Assembly: GCF_016918735.1 (NCBI RefSeq)
Contig: NZ_JAFFPR010000023.1
Span: 1 to 64,000 of the forward strand
DNA from: Leptospira abararensis
Lineage (GTDB): Bacteria; Spirochaetota; Leptospiria; Leptospirales; Leptospiraceae
Direction: 5' to 3'
DNA length: 64,000 bases
Shown here one piece after another: positions 8,642 to 17,220 of the stretch. Under the pieces are notes generated by a model, which was given only the letters and a program-made list of their open reading frames with translations, was not told the DNA's origin and searched no databases. The translations under genes were made by a program, and so were the position numbers. The stretch's first letter is position 1. Each line of letters starts with the position of its first letter.

Positions 8642-10254
8642 ATTTTTTTACCATCACTCGAGGAGATCTCGACGGTTTTTTTGGTCTCATGGTAGACAAC
8701 CTCATCCAACTTCTGGTTCTTTCCGCCCTCTGTATCGGAGTTTGCGGGTTCCCACTTGCCTTTATCACTGCTGTTGTTTTGCCAGGGGCTGCCGTTTCCT
8801 TACTTGTAGGAAATATATTTTATGCCTGGCAAGCGTGGAAACTAGGGCAAAAAACCAAACGCACAGATGTTACAGCCATTCCTTATGGAATCAATACGGT
8901 CTCTCTTTTTGCTTTTGTATTTTTTGTTATGTTCCCCACCTACCAAGCTACAGGTAACTATGTAGCTGCTTGGAAAGCGGGACTTCTTGTATCTTTTGTT
9001 TCCGGATGTATTGAAGTGATTGGTTCTTTTGTTGCCGCAAAGATCCGTAAATACACACCAAGAGCCGCTTTACTTTCTGCCTTGGCAGGAATTGCGATCA
9101 CCTTCATCTCTATGGATTTTTTACTCCGCACTTTTGAAAGACCAATTATCGCCTTTATCCCGTTAGGTGTGATTCTATTACAATACTTTGGGAAGGTTCG
9201 TTTCCCTTTTGGAATTCCTGGTGGATTACTTTCTGTTGTCCTTGGGATTTTATTATCTTATTTGTCTAGTTTTTGGGGAGATCCTATTTACAAACCAGGA
9301 GCCATCGACAGTGGGTTAGAAACTTTAGGATTCTACTTTCCCCAACTTTCCTTAGGTCCTCTTGTCGAAACTTTAACATACGCCAATATCAAAGCTTATT
9401 TTTCTGTGATCCTTCCGATGGGAATTTTTAATGTGATTGGTTCTCTTCAGAATATAGAATCTGCTGAAGCCTCGGGTGATAGTTTTGATACCAAAACTTC
9501 CTTACTTGTAAATGGCCTTGGCACACTTGCGGGAACTGCTTTTGGTTCCCCATTTCCGACTACCATCTACATTGGACATCCAGGTTGGAAGGCACTAGGA
9601 GCTAAACATAGTTATTCGGTGCTTTCTGGAATTTTTATGACTATCGTTAGTTTATTTGGACTCATGGGACTCATCCAAGCTTTAATTCCGGTGGAAGCGG
9701 GAATGGCAATTGTCCTTTGGATTGGAATTGTGATTACAAGCCAAGCCTTCCAAGCTATTCCCAAACACCATTCCCCTGCGGTTGTAGTGGGACTTTTACC
9801 TGCCTTTGCGGGTTGGGCAGTCCTTATTATCCAAAATGTATTTATTTTCTTAGATGGGAAATTACAAACCACTTTGCAAGAGTTAGGTGTAAAACAGATA
9901 GTCCACTTTTCCTTATCAGACATCCCTCCTCATTTAAGTTTTCTTCCTTATGCTCTGAGTGGAGTGCTTGCTTTGTCTCAAGGGTTTCTCATCACTTCTA
10001 TGGTTTGGTCGGCAATGGTGGTTTTTGTTTTAGAAAGAGAATGGGACAAAGCTGCGATTTGGGCATCCATTGCCGCAGTCCTTTCTGCGATTGGCTGGAT
10101 CCATGCTTATGAATTGCAAGGAAATGCCATCCTCAATCGATTTACAGAACTTGCCAGCCTAGACTTCCCGATCGCCTATTTATCCCTTGCGACCTTATTT
10201 TTTTCAATTAGGTTCCTTGCTCCAAAGGGAAAAGCAGAGAAATCAGGACATTAA
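8638..10254 (+). CDS. NCS2-type (xanthine/uracil-like) permease
   Basis: A 538-residue inner-membrane transporter with about 13 hydrophobic segments. The family blocks are visible: TDVTAIPYGINTVS, the central LQNIESAEASGDSF stretch (a substrate-binding region, as in AzgA/UraA-like permeases), and GSPFPTTIYIGHPGWKALGAKHSYS. The probable substrate is a nucleobase or similar anion coupled to protons; the residues visible do not fix which. It is the third gene of the 6303-10254 operon and starts by ATGA overlap with the SspB-like gene. Confidence 0.78.
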   Translation: MNFFTITRGDLDGFFGLMVDNLIQLLVLSALCIGVCGFPLAFITAVVLPGAAVSLLVGNIFYAWQAWKLGQKTKRTDVTAIPYGINTVSLFAFVFFVMFPTYQATGNYVAAWKAGLLVSFVSGCIEVIGSFVAAKIRKYTPRAALLSALAGIAITFISMDFLLRTFERPIIAFIPLGVILLQYFGKVRFPFGIPGGLLSVVLGILLSYLSSFWGDPIYKPGAIDSGLETLGFYFPQLSLGPLVETLTYANIKAYFSVILPMGIFNVIGSLQNIESAEASGDSFDTKTSLLVNGLGTLAGTAFGSPFPTTIYIGHPGWKALGAKHSYSVLSGIFMTIVSLFGLMGLIQALIPVEAGMAIVLWIGIVITSQAFQAIPKHHSPAVVVGLLPAFAGWAVLIIQNVFIFLDGKLQTTLQELGVKQIVHFSLSDIPPHLSFLPYALSGVLALSQGFLITSMVWSAMVVFVLEREWDKAAIWASIAAVLSAIGWIHAYELQGNAILNRFTELASLDFPIAYLSLATLFFSIRFLAPKGKAEKSGH

Positions 10255-10339
10255 TTTTGCTTGTAATCTAGGGCTCAAACAAGTAAAGTTTTAGTCTAAA
10301 CAATAGGTTTCAAAAAAACCTTAAGGAGAACAATTTCCT

Positions 10340-11230
10340 ATGACTTGGATCAAACGAATCGGTTTTTTCCTGTTAACCAATATTTTGATTATGACTACCA
10401 TCTCTATCGTAACCACACTACTTGGTTCGATGGGATTTAGCATCCGTGCCTATGGTTTGGATCTAACTAGACTCATTGTATTCTGTTTAATGTGGGGTAT
10501 GGCGGGATCTTTCATTTCCCTATTACTTTCCAAGATGATGGCGAAGTGGACGATGGGTGTCAAAATCATCGATCCAAAACAAGCTTCTGCACCAGAAATG
10601 GATGTTTATCGCCGAGTGCAATCACTAGCACAAAGAGCCCACCTTCCTATGCCGGAAGTGGGAATTTACGAATCTCCCGAAGTGAATGCATTTGCAACGG
10701 GTCCAAGTAAATCCAGTGCCCTTGTGGCTGTATCTACGGGACTTCTCAACCGTATGAATGCACAGGAATTGGAAGGAGTACTCGCTCACGAATTGTCACA
10801 CGTTGCCAATGGAGACATGGTTACACTCACTCTCATCCAAGGTGTTGTGAACTCTTTTGCTATGTTCTTCTCTCGCATCATTGCCTATATCGCATCGAAT
10901 GCGGTGAAAGAAGAGATGGCCCATATCGTAAGAATTGTTGTCACCATCCTTCTGGACATTGTGTTCTCGATTCTCGGTTCCATGGCTGTGGCTTACTTCT
11001 CACGCAAACGTGAGTTCCGTGCTGATGCTGGTGGTGCCAAACTTGCGGGTAGAGAGTCTATGATTTCTGCATTGGAATCACTACGCCAAATGGTGGAGAT
11101 GCCAGAAGATCCAAGAGGAGAGGCTCTGGCTTCCCTTAAAATATCTTCCAACAAAGGGGGATTTCTTTCCCTATTTGCCACTCACCCAGCGTTAGAAGAA
11201 AGGATTCTCGCTCTCAAACAAATGAGATAG
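10340..11230 (+). CDS. htpX: Membrane zinc protease HtpX
   Basis: A 296-residue M48 metalloprotease. Two N-terminal membrane segments are followed by the catalytic HELSH (150-154), with the third zinc ligand in the SRKREFRADA block near 225, and two further membrane segments between them. HtpX degrades damaged inner-membrane proteins and is usually stress-induced. A strong ribosome binding site (AAGGAG, 10323-10328) precedes the ATG. A factor-independent terminator follows at 11262, so it is probably monocistronic. Confidence 0.95.
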   Translation: MTWIKRIGFFLLTNILIMTTISIVTTLLGSMGFSIRAYGLDLTRLIVFCLMWGMAGSFISLLLSKMMAKWTMGVKIIDPKQASAPEMDVYRRVQSLAQRAHLPMPEVGIYESPEVNAFATGPSKSSALVAVSTGLLNRMNAQELEGVLAHELSHVANGDMVTLTLIQGVVNSFAMFFSRIIAYIASNAVKEEMAHIVRIVVTILLDIVFSILGSMAVAYFSRKREFRADAGGAKLAGRESMISALESLRQMVEMPEDPRGEALASLKISSNKGGFLSLFATHPALEERILALKQMR

Positions 11231-11261
11231 AATTGTAAGCGCTTCTAGTTTGTGAAGAAAA

Positions 11262-11287
11262 GGTCGGCTCTATGCCGGCCTTTTTTT
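11262..11287 (+). terminator. Rho-independent terminator after htpX
   Basis: GGTCGGC-TCTAT-GCCGGCC forms a 7-pair GC-rich stem (one G-T pair) followed directly by seven T residues, 31 bases after the htpX stop codon. Confidence 0.9.
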
Positions 11288-11324
11288 ATTGCAAAGCCCT
11301 AGTCATCTTTGGTTTCATCCTAAT

Positions 11325-11858
11325 ATGTCCATTGTTAAATCTAAGATTCGTACCATTCCCGATTACCCAAAACCAGGGATTCTCTTCCGCGATATTACTT
11401 CCCTTCTCATTGATCCAGAAGGATTCCAACTGACAATTGGAATGTTTGTAGAACGATACCAAAATGCTAAATTGAATAAAATTGCTGCCATTGATGCCAG
11501 AGGATTCATTCCTGGGGCAGCCCTCGCCTTCCAGTTGGGTGTAGGATTTGTTCCCATTCGTAAAAAAGGGAAATTACCAGGGGAAACTATTTCTGAATCC
11601 TATGCCTTGGAATACGGCGTGGATCATGTGGAAATCCATACAGATGCCATCAATCCCGGTGAAAAAGTTTTGATCATGGACGATTTGATTGCCACGGGTG
11701 GGACTCTGGAAGCATCGATCAAGTTGGTGCAAAGTCTAAAAGGTGTGGTTCATGAATGTTCTACGATCATCAACTTACCAGATTTAGGTGGAGCAAAAAG
11801 GATCAAAGATACTTATGGAATTGATGTATTCTCTATTTGCGAATTTGAAGGACATTAA
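11325..11858 (+). CDS. apt: Adenine phosphoribosyltransferase
   Basis: A 177-residue enzyme making AMP from adenine and PRPP (purine salvage, cytoplasm). The family blocks are clear: [18 protein letters not shown] near the start, the [14 protein letters not shown] loop, [11 protein letters not shown], and the PRPP-binding [13 protein letters not shown]. The open frame starts at a TTG at 11289, but ATG 11325 gives the normal Apt N-terminus. Confidence 0.95.
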   Translation: MSIVKSKIRTIPDYPKPGILFRDITSLLIDPEGFQLTIGMFVERYQNAKLNKIAAIDARGFIPGAALAFQLGVGFVPIRKKGKLPGETISESYALEYGVDHVEIHTDAINPGEKVLIMDDLIATGGTLEASIKLVQSLKGVVHECSTIINLPDLGGAKRIKDTYGIDVFSICEFEGH

Positions 11859-11881
11859 GATAAAATTATAAGTTTTACCGA

Positions 11882-11934
11882 AAAACAAAGAGTTTTGATT
11901 AGGTTACAGATTTCCAATCATTACTCTTTGTTTT
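11882..11934. terminator. Bidirectional terminator between convergent genes
   Basis: A perfect 12-base inverted repeat (11882-11893 and 11923-11934, arms AAAACAAAGAGT / ACTCTTTGTTTT) encloses a 29-base loop with an inner GATT/AATC pair. T-rich ends lie on both strands. It lies after apt and includes the stop codon of the minus-strand HATPase gene. Confidence 0.6.
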
Positions 11935-13029
11935 GTCCACGCGGATACTTACCTCGTTACCAAGAAAATTCCACCGAACGACAAATAGTTTTTTCAAAAT
12001 ATGAATCCCACGTCCCCCAGTCACTAACTTCCGATCCGATTCAATCGGACTTGGAACGAGTCTTGGATTAAAACCTTTTCCACTATCAATTACATAAACA
12101 TCAATGTATTTACGAGATTCAAACACGTGTACGGTGATGATGTCATCTTCCCGTTTGCCTCCATGTTCTAAAGCATTGTCTAAAGTTTCATCCACAAGAA
12201 TTTGGAACCAAAAACTATCCATAATTTTACGCCAGTTTCTTGAATCATAGAGACTCCAAAGTTTTTCTTTGATGAGTCGGGAGTGGGACCTTGTGGCAAG
12301 GATTTGGTCTTCAAAAATCTTAGTGGATCTTTCAAAGATAAAGGAAAAAGGATGAGTTAAATAATTTTCTGTAAAAGAATAATGAAATAAAAAAACAGTA
12401 AAACAAAAGAGAAACAACAGATTCACAAATAGAAAAAAATGTAAAAAGTATTTGGTTGTTAAAGGAATCCAGTTGGGGAAAAAACAAAGGGTGATAAAAA
12501 ATACGCAGGTAAGGAAAGTCGCAATATAGATATATTCCATAAACTTTTGGATGGCAGGAAAATTATATCTCAGTTTGGCGATGATAAGGTAAGCAAAAGC
12601 TAAAAACGCAAGCACATAATAAGTGTTATAGTAATATTTCAAAAGAATTAAACTAGCCATTGGGTACACCTCGTTCAGTAGTCCCAAATCCACAAATAAC
12701 AACATAATTCCCATTCCGAAAACAAAAGAACATATGACGACAAGTCTCGAAAAATTTCGAAAAAATGTAGGGAATTGTAATCCAAAATAAAGTAGGATAA
12801 AAGATTCAAATACAAGATATGTAGAAATAGTGTGGGGTTGGTGTAAGATTCGATTTTCTAAGAACAAACTATCACAAAGGATTGTCAAATCACCGATACA
12901 GAAAAAAGCCGCAAGGATAGAAAAACTTGTTTTCATTCTTGTCCGTGGATTCTTTCTAAATGAAACAATGCCGGCAATCAGTGAAAAAAAAGCAGTAAAG
13001 CCAAATATGATGGATTCAAACAAACTCAT
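11899..13029 (-). CDS. Multi-pass membrane protein with C-terminal HATPase domain
   Basis: A 376-residue protein with about seven hydrophobic segments in residues 1-215, then a GHKL ATPase domain: the N-box as DETLDNALEHGG, then VIDSGKGFNP and TGGRGIHILKK. No His-containing dimerisation helix is visible, so it is more like an RsbW-type Ser kinase/anti-sigma factor, or a kinase missing its phospho-acceptor, than a normal histidine kinase. The 7TM-like sensor half suggests response to a membrane or extracellular signal. Its ATG overlaps the ATG of the divergent protease gene at 13028, so their regulation is likely entangled. Confidence 0.72.
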   Translation of the reverse strand: MSLFESIIFGFTAFFSLIAGIVSFRKNPRTRMKTSFSILAAFFCIGDLTILCDSLFLENRILHQPHTISTYLVFESFILLYFGLQFPTFFRNFSRLVVICSFVFGMGIMLLFVDLGLLNEVYPMASLILLKYYYNTYYVLAFLAFAYLIIAKLRYNFPAIQKFMEYIYIATFLTCVFFITLCFFPNWIPLTTKYFLHFFLFVNLLFLFCFTVFLFHYSFTENYLTHPFSFIFERSTKIFEDQILATRSHSRLIKEKLWSLYDSRNWRKIMDSFWFQILVDETLDNALEHGGKREDDIITVHVFESRKYIDVYVIDSGKGFNPRLVPSPIESDRKLVTGGRGIHILKKLFVVRWNFLGNEVSIRVDKTKSNDWKSVT

Positions 13030-14515
13030 GCAAAAACAAAAAAAAATTCTCCTCTCCCCATTTCTCTTTGCGAGTACTATTTTATTTTTTACAAGTTTAT
13101 TCCTAAGCCCACTTTACCCGGAAGAATACAGACAATCCATTGACGAAATTAAGAAATCTGTAGTCCAAATCCGCGTATTTTCACAGGCCAAAGACCCCTT
13201 CTCTCCCTGGATCTCTTCTGGAATTTCCGCATCCACCGGTTCTGGATTTTTAATTTCAAAAAATCGCATTCTCACCAATGCCCATGTTGTGTCCAACGCC
13301 AAGTTTATGGAGACCCAAAGGAACAACCAAACCGAATGGTATGAGTTAAAAGTTTTGTTTATCGCACATGATTGTGATTTGGCTCTTCTTGAAGTTTCGG
13401 ATCCAGAGTTTTATAACGACAGTAATTACTTAGAATTAGGAAATTTGCCAGAACTTGCAAGTCCAGTCGATATTGTTGGTTATCCGATTGGCGGTAGTAA
13501 AATATCTGTTAGCCGAGGTATTGTTTCTCGAATTGAACAGTCAACCTATGCCCATTCGCAAATTGATAGCCACTTAGTAGTTCAAGTCGATGCCGCCATC
13601 AATCCCGGAAACTCTGGAGGACCCGCACTCCAAAACGGGAAGGTGGTCGGTGTGGCTTTCCAAGCTTCTACAAAAGGAGAAAACATTGGCTATATAATTC
13701 CCACAGCGGTGATCCAACATTTTCTAAAAGATATTGAAGATGGGATCTATCATGGGTACGTGGAGTTAGGAATCCAAACACAACCCTCCTATTCAGAATC
13801 TCATCGGTACTATTATGGAATTCCAAGTGCTGAAGAAGGAGTGTTTGTCACAAAAGTTTTAAAACAAGGATCTGCCGATGGCCATTTAAAACCAGGTGAT
13901 TATTTAACTGCAATTGACGGACGAAAAATTGGTAAAAATGGAAACTTATTAGAATCTAATTCCATAGATTTTTTGGAAGTAGTAGACAATAAATTTGCGG
14001 GAGAAGAGATCCGGTTTGATCTTATCCGTGATAAGAAAAAAATAAACGTAAAATTTCCGGCAAAAAAAATGCCTCAAATGGAAAACCAAAGAGCAAGGTA
14101 CGGAATTAATTACGACTACCTTGTATTTGGTGGATTGGTGTTTCAAACCGTTAACCGAGATCTGCTCGAAGCTTGGAGCAAAAATGGACAAACACAAGGT
14201 GGCAGTTTACTTGTTTACCGGTTCTATGATGCCACCACTCTTTCAGATGGGGAATCCGAAGATGTAGTTTTATATCGTAAATTACCTCACCCTATTAATT
14301 CTAATTCTGATTTTTATTTGAATATGGTAGTCGAATCTTTTAATGGAACAAAGGTAAAAAATTTAAATCACTTAAAAGAAATTTTACAATCTTCTAAGGA
14401 TAAAACCATTCGAATCCAATTTTATGGAATCCAATTACCGATGATTTTAGACCGAGAAGAGTCAGAACGTGCTGACCTTGAAATCAAAAAAAACTACCAC
14501 CTAACAGGAAACTAA
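13028..14515 (+). CDS. HtrA/DegP-like serine protease with PDZ domains
   Basis: A 495-residue exported protease. The signal peptide is residues 1-27. The trypsin-like domain has a complete triad: His86 in TNAHVV, Asp117 in DCDLALLEV and Ser196 in NPGNSGGPAL. A first PDZ domain spans about 255-345 (EEGVFVTKVLKQGSADGHLKPGDYL) and a second divergent PDZ lies in the last 120 residues. It should act in the periplasm on misfolded or specific envelope proteins. ATG 13028 is the only Met before the signal peptide that makes sense. The next gene, 4 bases on, is an inactive paralogue. Confidence 0.87.
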   Translation: MQKQKKILLSPFLFASTILFFTSLFLSPLYPEEYRQSIDEIKKSVVQIRVFSQAKDPFSPWISSGISASTGSGFLISKNRILTNAHVVSNAKFMETQRNNQTEWYELKVLFIAHDCDLALLEVSDPEFYNDSNYLELGNLPELASPVDIVGYPIGGSKISVSRGIVSRIEQSTYAHSQIDSHLVVQVDAAINPGNSGGPALQNGKVVGVAFQASTKGENIGYIIPTAVIQHFLKDIEDGIYHGYVELGIQTQPSYSESHRYYYGIPSAEEGVFVTKVLKQGSADGHLKPGDYLTAIDGRKIGKNGNLLESNSIDFLEVVDNKFAGEEIRFDLIRDKKKINVKFPAKKMPQMENQRARYGINYDYLVFGGLVFQTVNRDLLEAWSKNGQTQGGSLLVYRFYDATTLSDGESEDVVLYRKLPHPINSNSDFYLNMVVESFNGTKVKNLNHLKEILQSSKDKTIRIQFYGIQLPMILDREESERADLEIKKNYHLTGN

Positions 14516-14519
14516 TATA

Positions 14520-15995
14520 ATGTTATTTTTGAATCAACCCTGCAGATTCACCATCGTTTTTCTTTTGTTTCTAACTGGATCGGTAACCGGGAAATCCAAT
14601 CCCGTTGCGATGACCGATGCCGCCATCCTTCAAGTAAAGGTAACCGTTCAATACCCTCACTTCATCCAACCTTGGAGGTTTAAAACACCTGAAATTCGCC
14701 AATCGACGGGAATTTATATTGGAGATAATAGAATTTTAATTCCAGCTCAAGCAGTTTATTTTTACACAAGTATTGAAATCAAAAAACCGGATGCTCTCAA
14801 AGTATTCACCGCAGAATTGGAAAGGTTGGATCCTGACTTAGGTCTCGCTATTTTAAAATTCAATGATCCTAATGCTTCTAAAGATCTAAAAGCCGTCACA
14901 TTTCCTAATGAAGTTTTTTTGCCTGGAACAGGCCTTGTGATGGAAAGCAAAGACCAAAGGAATCTAGAAGAGAAAAAAATAAGAATGATTCGTTTGGATA
15001 TGGATTCCTATTCCAGCGGTTATGTGGAACTTCCTTACATGGAAATCCAATCCGAAGAAAAATTAGATGGTGTGGGAGAACTGATCGTAGATGCAACTGC
15101 TAGAATTCCACAAGGAGTCCTTTATCAGTTTAAAGAAAACAATTCAGGAAGAGTGATTCCTGCTTTCACCATCAAACACTTTATAGACGGAAAAACCTTC
15201 CCATTCAAAGGATTTCGTTTCAAGCCACTGATAGATTCTTCCACTAGAAATTATTACGGACTTAGAAAAGATGATTTAGGAGTGCTTGTAGCAGAAATTT
15301 ATCCGGGTTCTTCTGCCGACGGAGTTTTACAGTTAGAGGATGTATTACTTGAAGTTTCCAATTTCAAAATAGATCCTAAAGGTTACTTTGATCATCCCAA
15401 ATTTGGAAAACTCAATGTTTCCTATCTGTTTCATAATACAAATGAGCCCGATTCCTCCTTTGGCAAAAAAATCAAACTGAAAGTGTTTAGAAACAAAAAA
15501 CCTGTATCTCTTGAGATGGACTTAAAACCACTACCAGAGTCTGCCATTCGAATCCCTTATGGAAATTCCAGATTCCAGACTCCAAAATATTTAATGTTAG
15601 CTGGAATTATTTTTCAAGAATTATCGGAACAGTATTTAACGGAACATGGGAACCAGTGGAGAAATCGAGTTAGTAAAGAGCTTCTTTATCTAAACGATTT
15701 TTATCGTATCAAGCGAAATTCCAATGAAGGCAAAGTGGTTTTTTTATCACAGGTTTTGCCGCTCTCAGGAAATAAGGCCTATCATACTGCCCATCAAATG
15801 ATTCTGAAATCAGTGAATGGAACCCCAGTCCAATCCTTGGATCAATTACAAACAGTGATAAAAGAATCAGGAGCACCTTACATTCATTTTGTGATGTCTG
15901 ACGGATTTGAAATGATTTTCAAAAAAGAAGAAATCCAGACATTAAATTCAGAAGCCAAAAAAAGTTTCCAAATCCAAAAGGATTCTAATTTTTAG
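14520..15995 (+). CDS. HtrA-like paralogue lacking the catalytic His and Ser (pseudoprotease)
   Basis: A 491-residue exported protein colinear with its upstream neighbour. The block RILTNAHVV there is RILIPAQAV here, so Gln77 replaces the catalytic His. The Asp region is kept (DPDLGLAIL, Asp106). The NPGNSGG block is replaced by an unrelated ARIPQGVL stretch, so the nucleophile is gone. The first PDZ region is clearly shared (YYG...GVLVAEIYPGSSADGVL). It cannot be a serine protease by this mechanism. A chaperone, substrate-binding or regulatory partner of the active copy is the natural inference from the 4-base spacing. Confidence 0.8.
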   Translation: MLFLNQPCRFTIVFLLFLTGSVTGKSNPVAMTDAAILQVKVTVQYPHFIQPWRFKTPEIRQSTGIYIGDNRILIPAQAVYFYTSIEIKKPDALKVFTAELERLDPDLGLAILKFNDPNASKDLKAVTFPNEVFLPGTGLVMESKDQRNLEEKKIRMIRLDMDSYSSGYVELPYMEIQSEEKLDGVGELIVDATARIPQGVLYQFKENNSGRVIPAFTIKHFIDGKTFPFKGFRFKPLIDSSTRNYYGLRKDDLGVLVAEIYPGSSADGVLQLEDVLLEVSNFKIDPKGYFDHPKFGKLNVSYLFHNTNEPDSSFGKKIKLKVFRNKKPVSLEMDLKPLPESAIRIPYGNSRFQTPKYLMLAGIIFQELSEQYLTEHGNQWRNRVSKELLYLNDFYRIKRNSNEGKVVFLSQVLPLSGNKAYHTAHQMILKSVNGTPVQSLDQLQTVIKESGAPYIHFVMSDGFEMIFKKEEIQTLNSEAKKSFQIQKDSNF

Positions 15996-17206
15996 AATCC
16001 AACTTGGTAACTTAATTGTTTGGAAATAAGCAGAACCTTCACTAAAAACAATATGAGTATAATCAAAGTTAAGAAGATATACTCTTGTTTTCGGATGGTT
16101 TTGTCTTCATTGATGAGAAGCAAAAGAACAGGGATGGAGAGTGTAAACATTCGCGATACGTTTTCGTAAACTGACCAAAAATGATAGTACCCAGCGGTTC
16201 CTATCATAAACATTATCAGTAAAAAAGAAATACGAAACTCCCAACCCTTACTTACTTTGCCAGTAAAAGGTAAAAATAGTCCAAGAAAAAACAAAACAAC
16301 AAGAGGGAACCTTGACAATAACCGAGCCAAATCTTTCCAACTTGTTCCACTTGCAAGTAAACGCCATATGGATTCCATATAAGAAATAAGACCTTCCAAT
16401 GGCAAAATAAAGTCTGTGAGTCGACCAGGTCTCCAGTTAGGAAATCGATATGCCAAATACAAATGCCAACAAACAGGAATGATAAGAACTGACCCTACAA
16501 CAATGATTCGTTTCCAATCTTTACGAAAAAGTGCAGCAAGGCCCACGGGAAATAACACAAAAAGTGCAGGTTCTTTGGTTAAAATCGCCAAACTCGATAA
16601 AACGATAAAAGGGAGGTAATTTTCTTTTACGTAATGATAATAAGCAATGATAAGAATGGATACCATCACCGAATCACTTACCAGTACATAATAACTTCCC
16701 AAAGCAAAGGGACTTAAGAGGTATAAAATGGAGTATGGTTTGGTTTCTTCATCTAAAAGTTTACGTAAATAAAAATAAGATATTAGTGTTAACGCAATAT
16801 TCCAGAAATACATTCCAAAGATGGCAGCCGTTTTTCCAAAAAATCCAAATAATGCAATTAACAGAGGATAGCCGATTCTTGGTGCTCGGTAAGATTCATC
16901 AAAACCTTTTGGCCAATTTAAATGGAATTCAGAAAGAGGCCTTGAAAAGTAATAAAAAATTTGGCCATCATAACCTGCGCCCAAATCCCCTGCTTCTCCT
17001 TTGAATAGAACTGCTTTTTCGGGTGTTTCCACCTGGTTTTGTATAGCGAATTCATAACCAAAATTCACCATTGAGCTAGGATTCCATTCGTACTTTTTCC
17101 AATACCCTAGAGTGGATACACCCCAGATCAGGAAAAAAAATAAAACGGTGAGCCATTGTTTCGAATTAAAAAATAAAAAAATGGGGGATAAACGTTTTAA
17201 GATCAT
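15992..17206 (-). CDS. GT-C-like polytopic membrane glycosyltransferase
   Basis: A 404-residue protein with about ten membrane segments. The first periplasmic loop carries GAGYDGQIFYYFSRP and, after it, YRAPRIGYPLL, a pattern seen in polyprenyl-phosphate-sugar-dependent (ArnT/mannosyltransferase-like) GT-C proteins. It would transfer a sugar from a lipid carrier outside the inner membrane. The frame opens at a TTG overlapping the upstream gene, but ATG 17206 has GGAG eight bases upstream and is preferred. It is the last gene of the minus-strand glycan cluster; it meets the pseudoprotease tail-to-tail with a 4-base overlap. Confidence 0.7.
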   Translation of the reverse strand: MILKRLSPIFLFFNSKQWLTVLFFFLIWGVSTLGYWKKYEWNPSSMVNFGYEFAIQNQVETPEKAVLFKGEAGDLGAGYDGQIFYYFSRPLSEFHLNWPKGFDESYRAPRIGYPLLIALFGFFGKTAAIFGMYFWNIALTLISYFYLRKLLDEETKPYSILYLLSPFALGSYYVLVSDSVMVSILIIAYYHYVKENYLPFIVLSSLAILTKEPALFVLFPVGLAALFRKDWKRIIVVGSVLIIPVCWHLYLAYRFPNWRPGRLTDFILPLEGLISYMESIWRLLASGTSWKDLARLLSRFPLVVLFFLGLFLPFTGKVSKGWEFRISFLLIMFMIGTAGYYHFWSVYENVSRMFTLSIPVLLLLINEDKTIRKQEYIFLTLIILILFLVKVLLISKQLSYQVGF

Positions 17207-17220
17207 TTGATAACTCCAAA

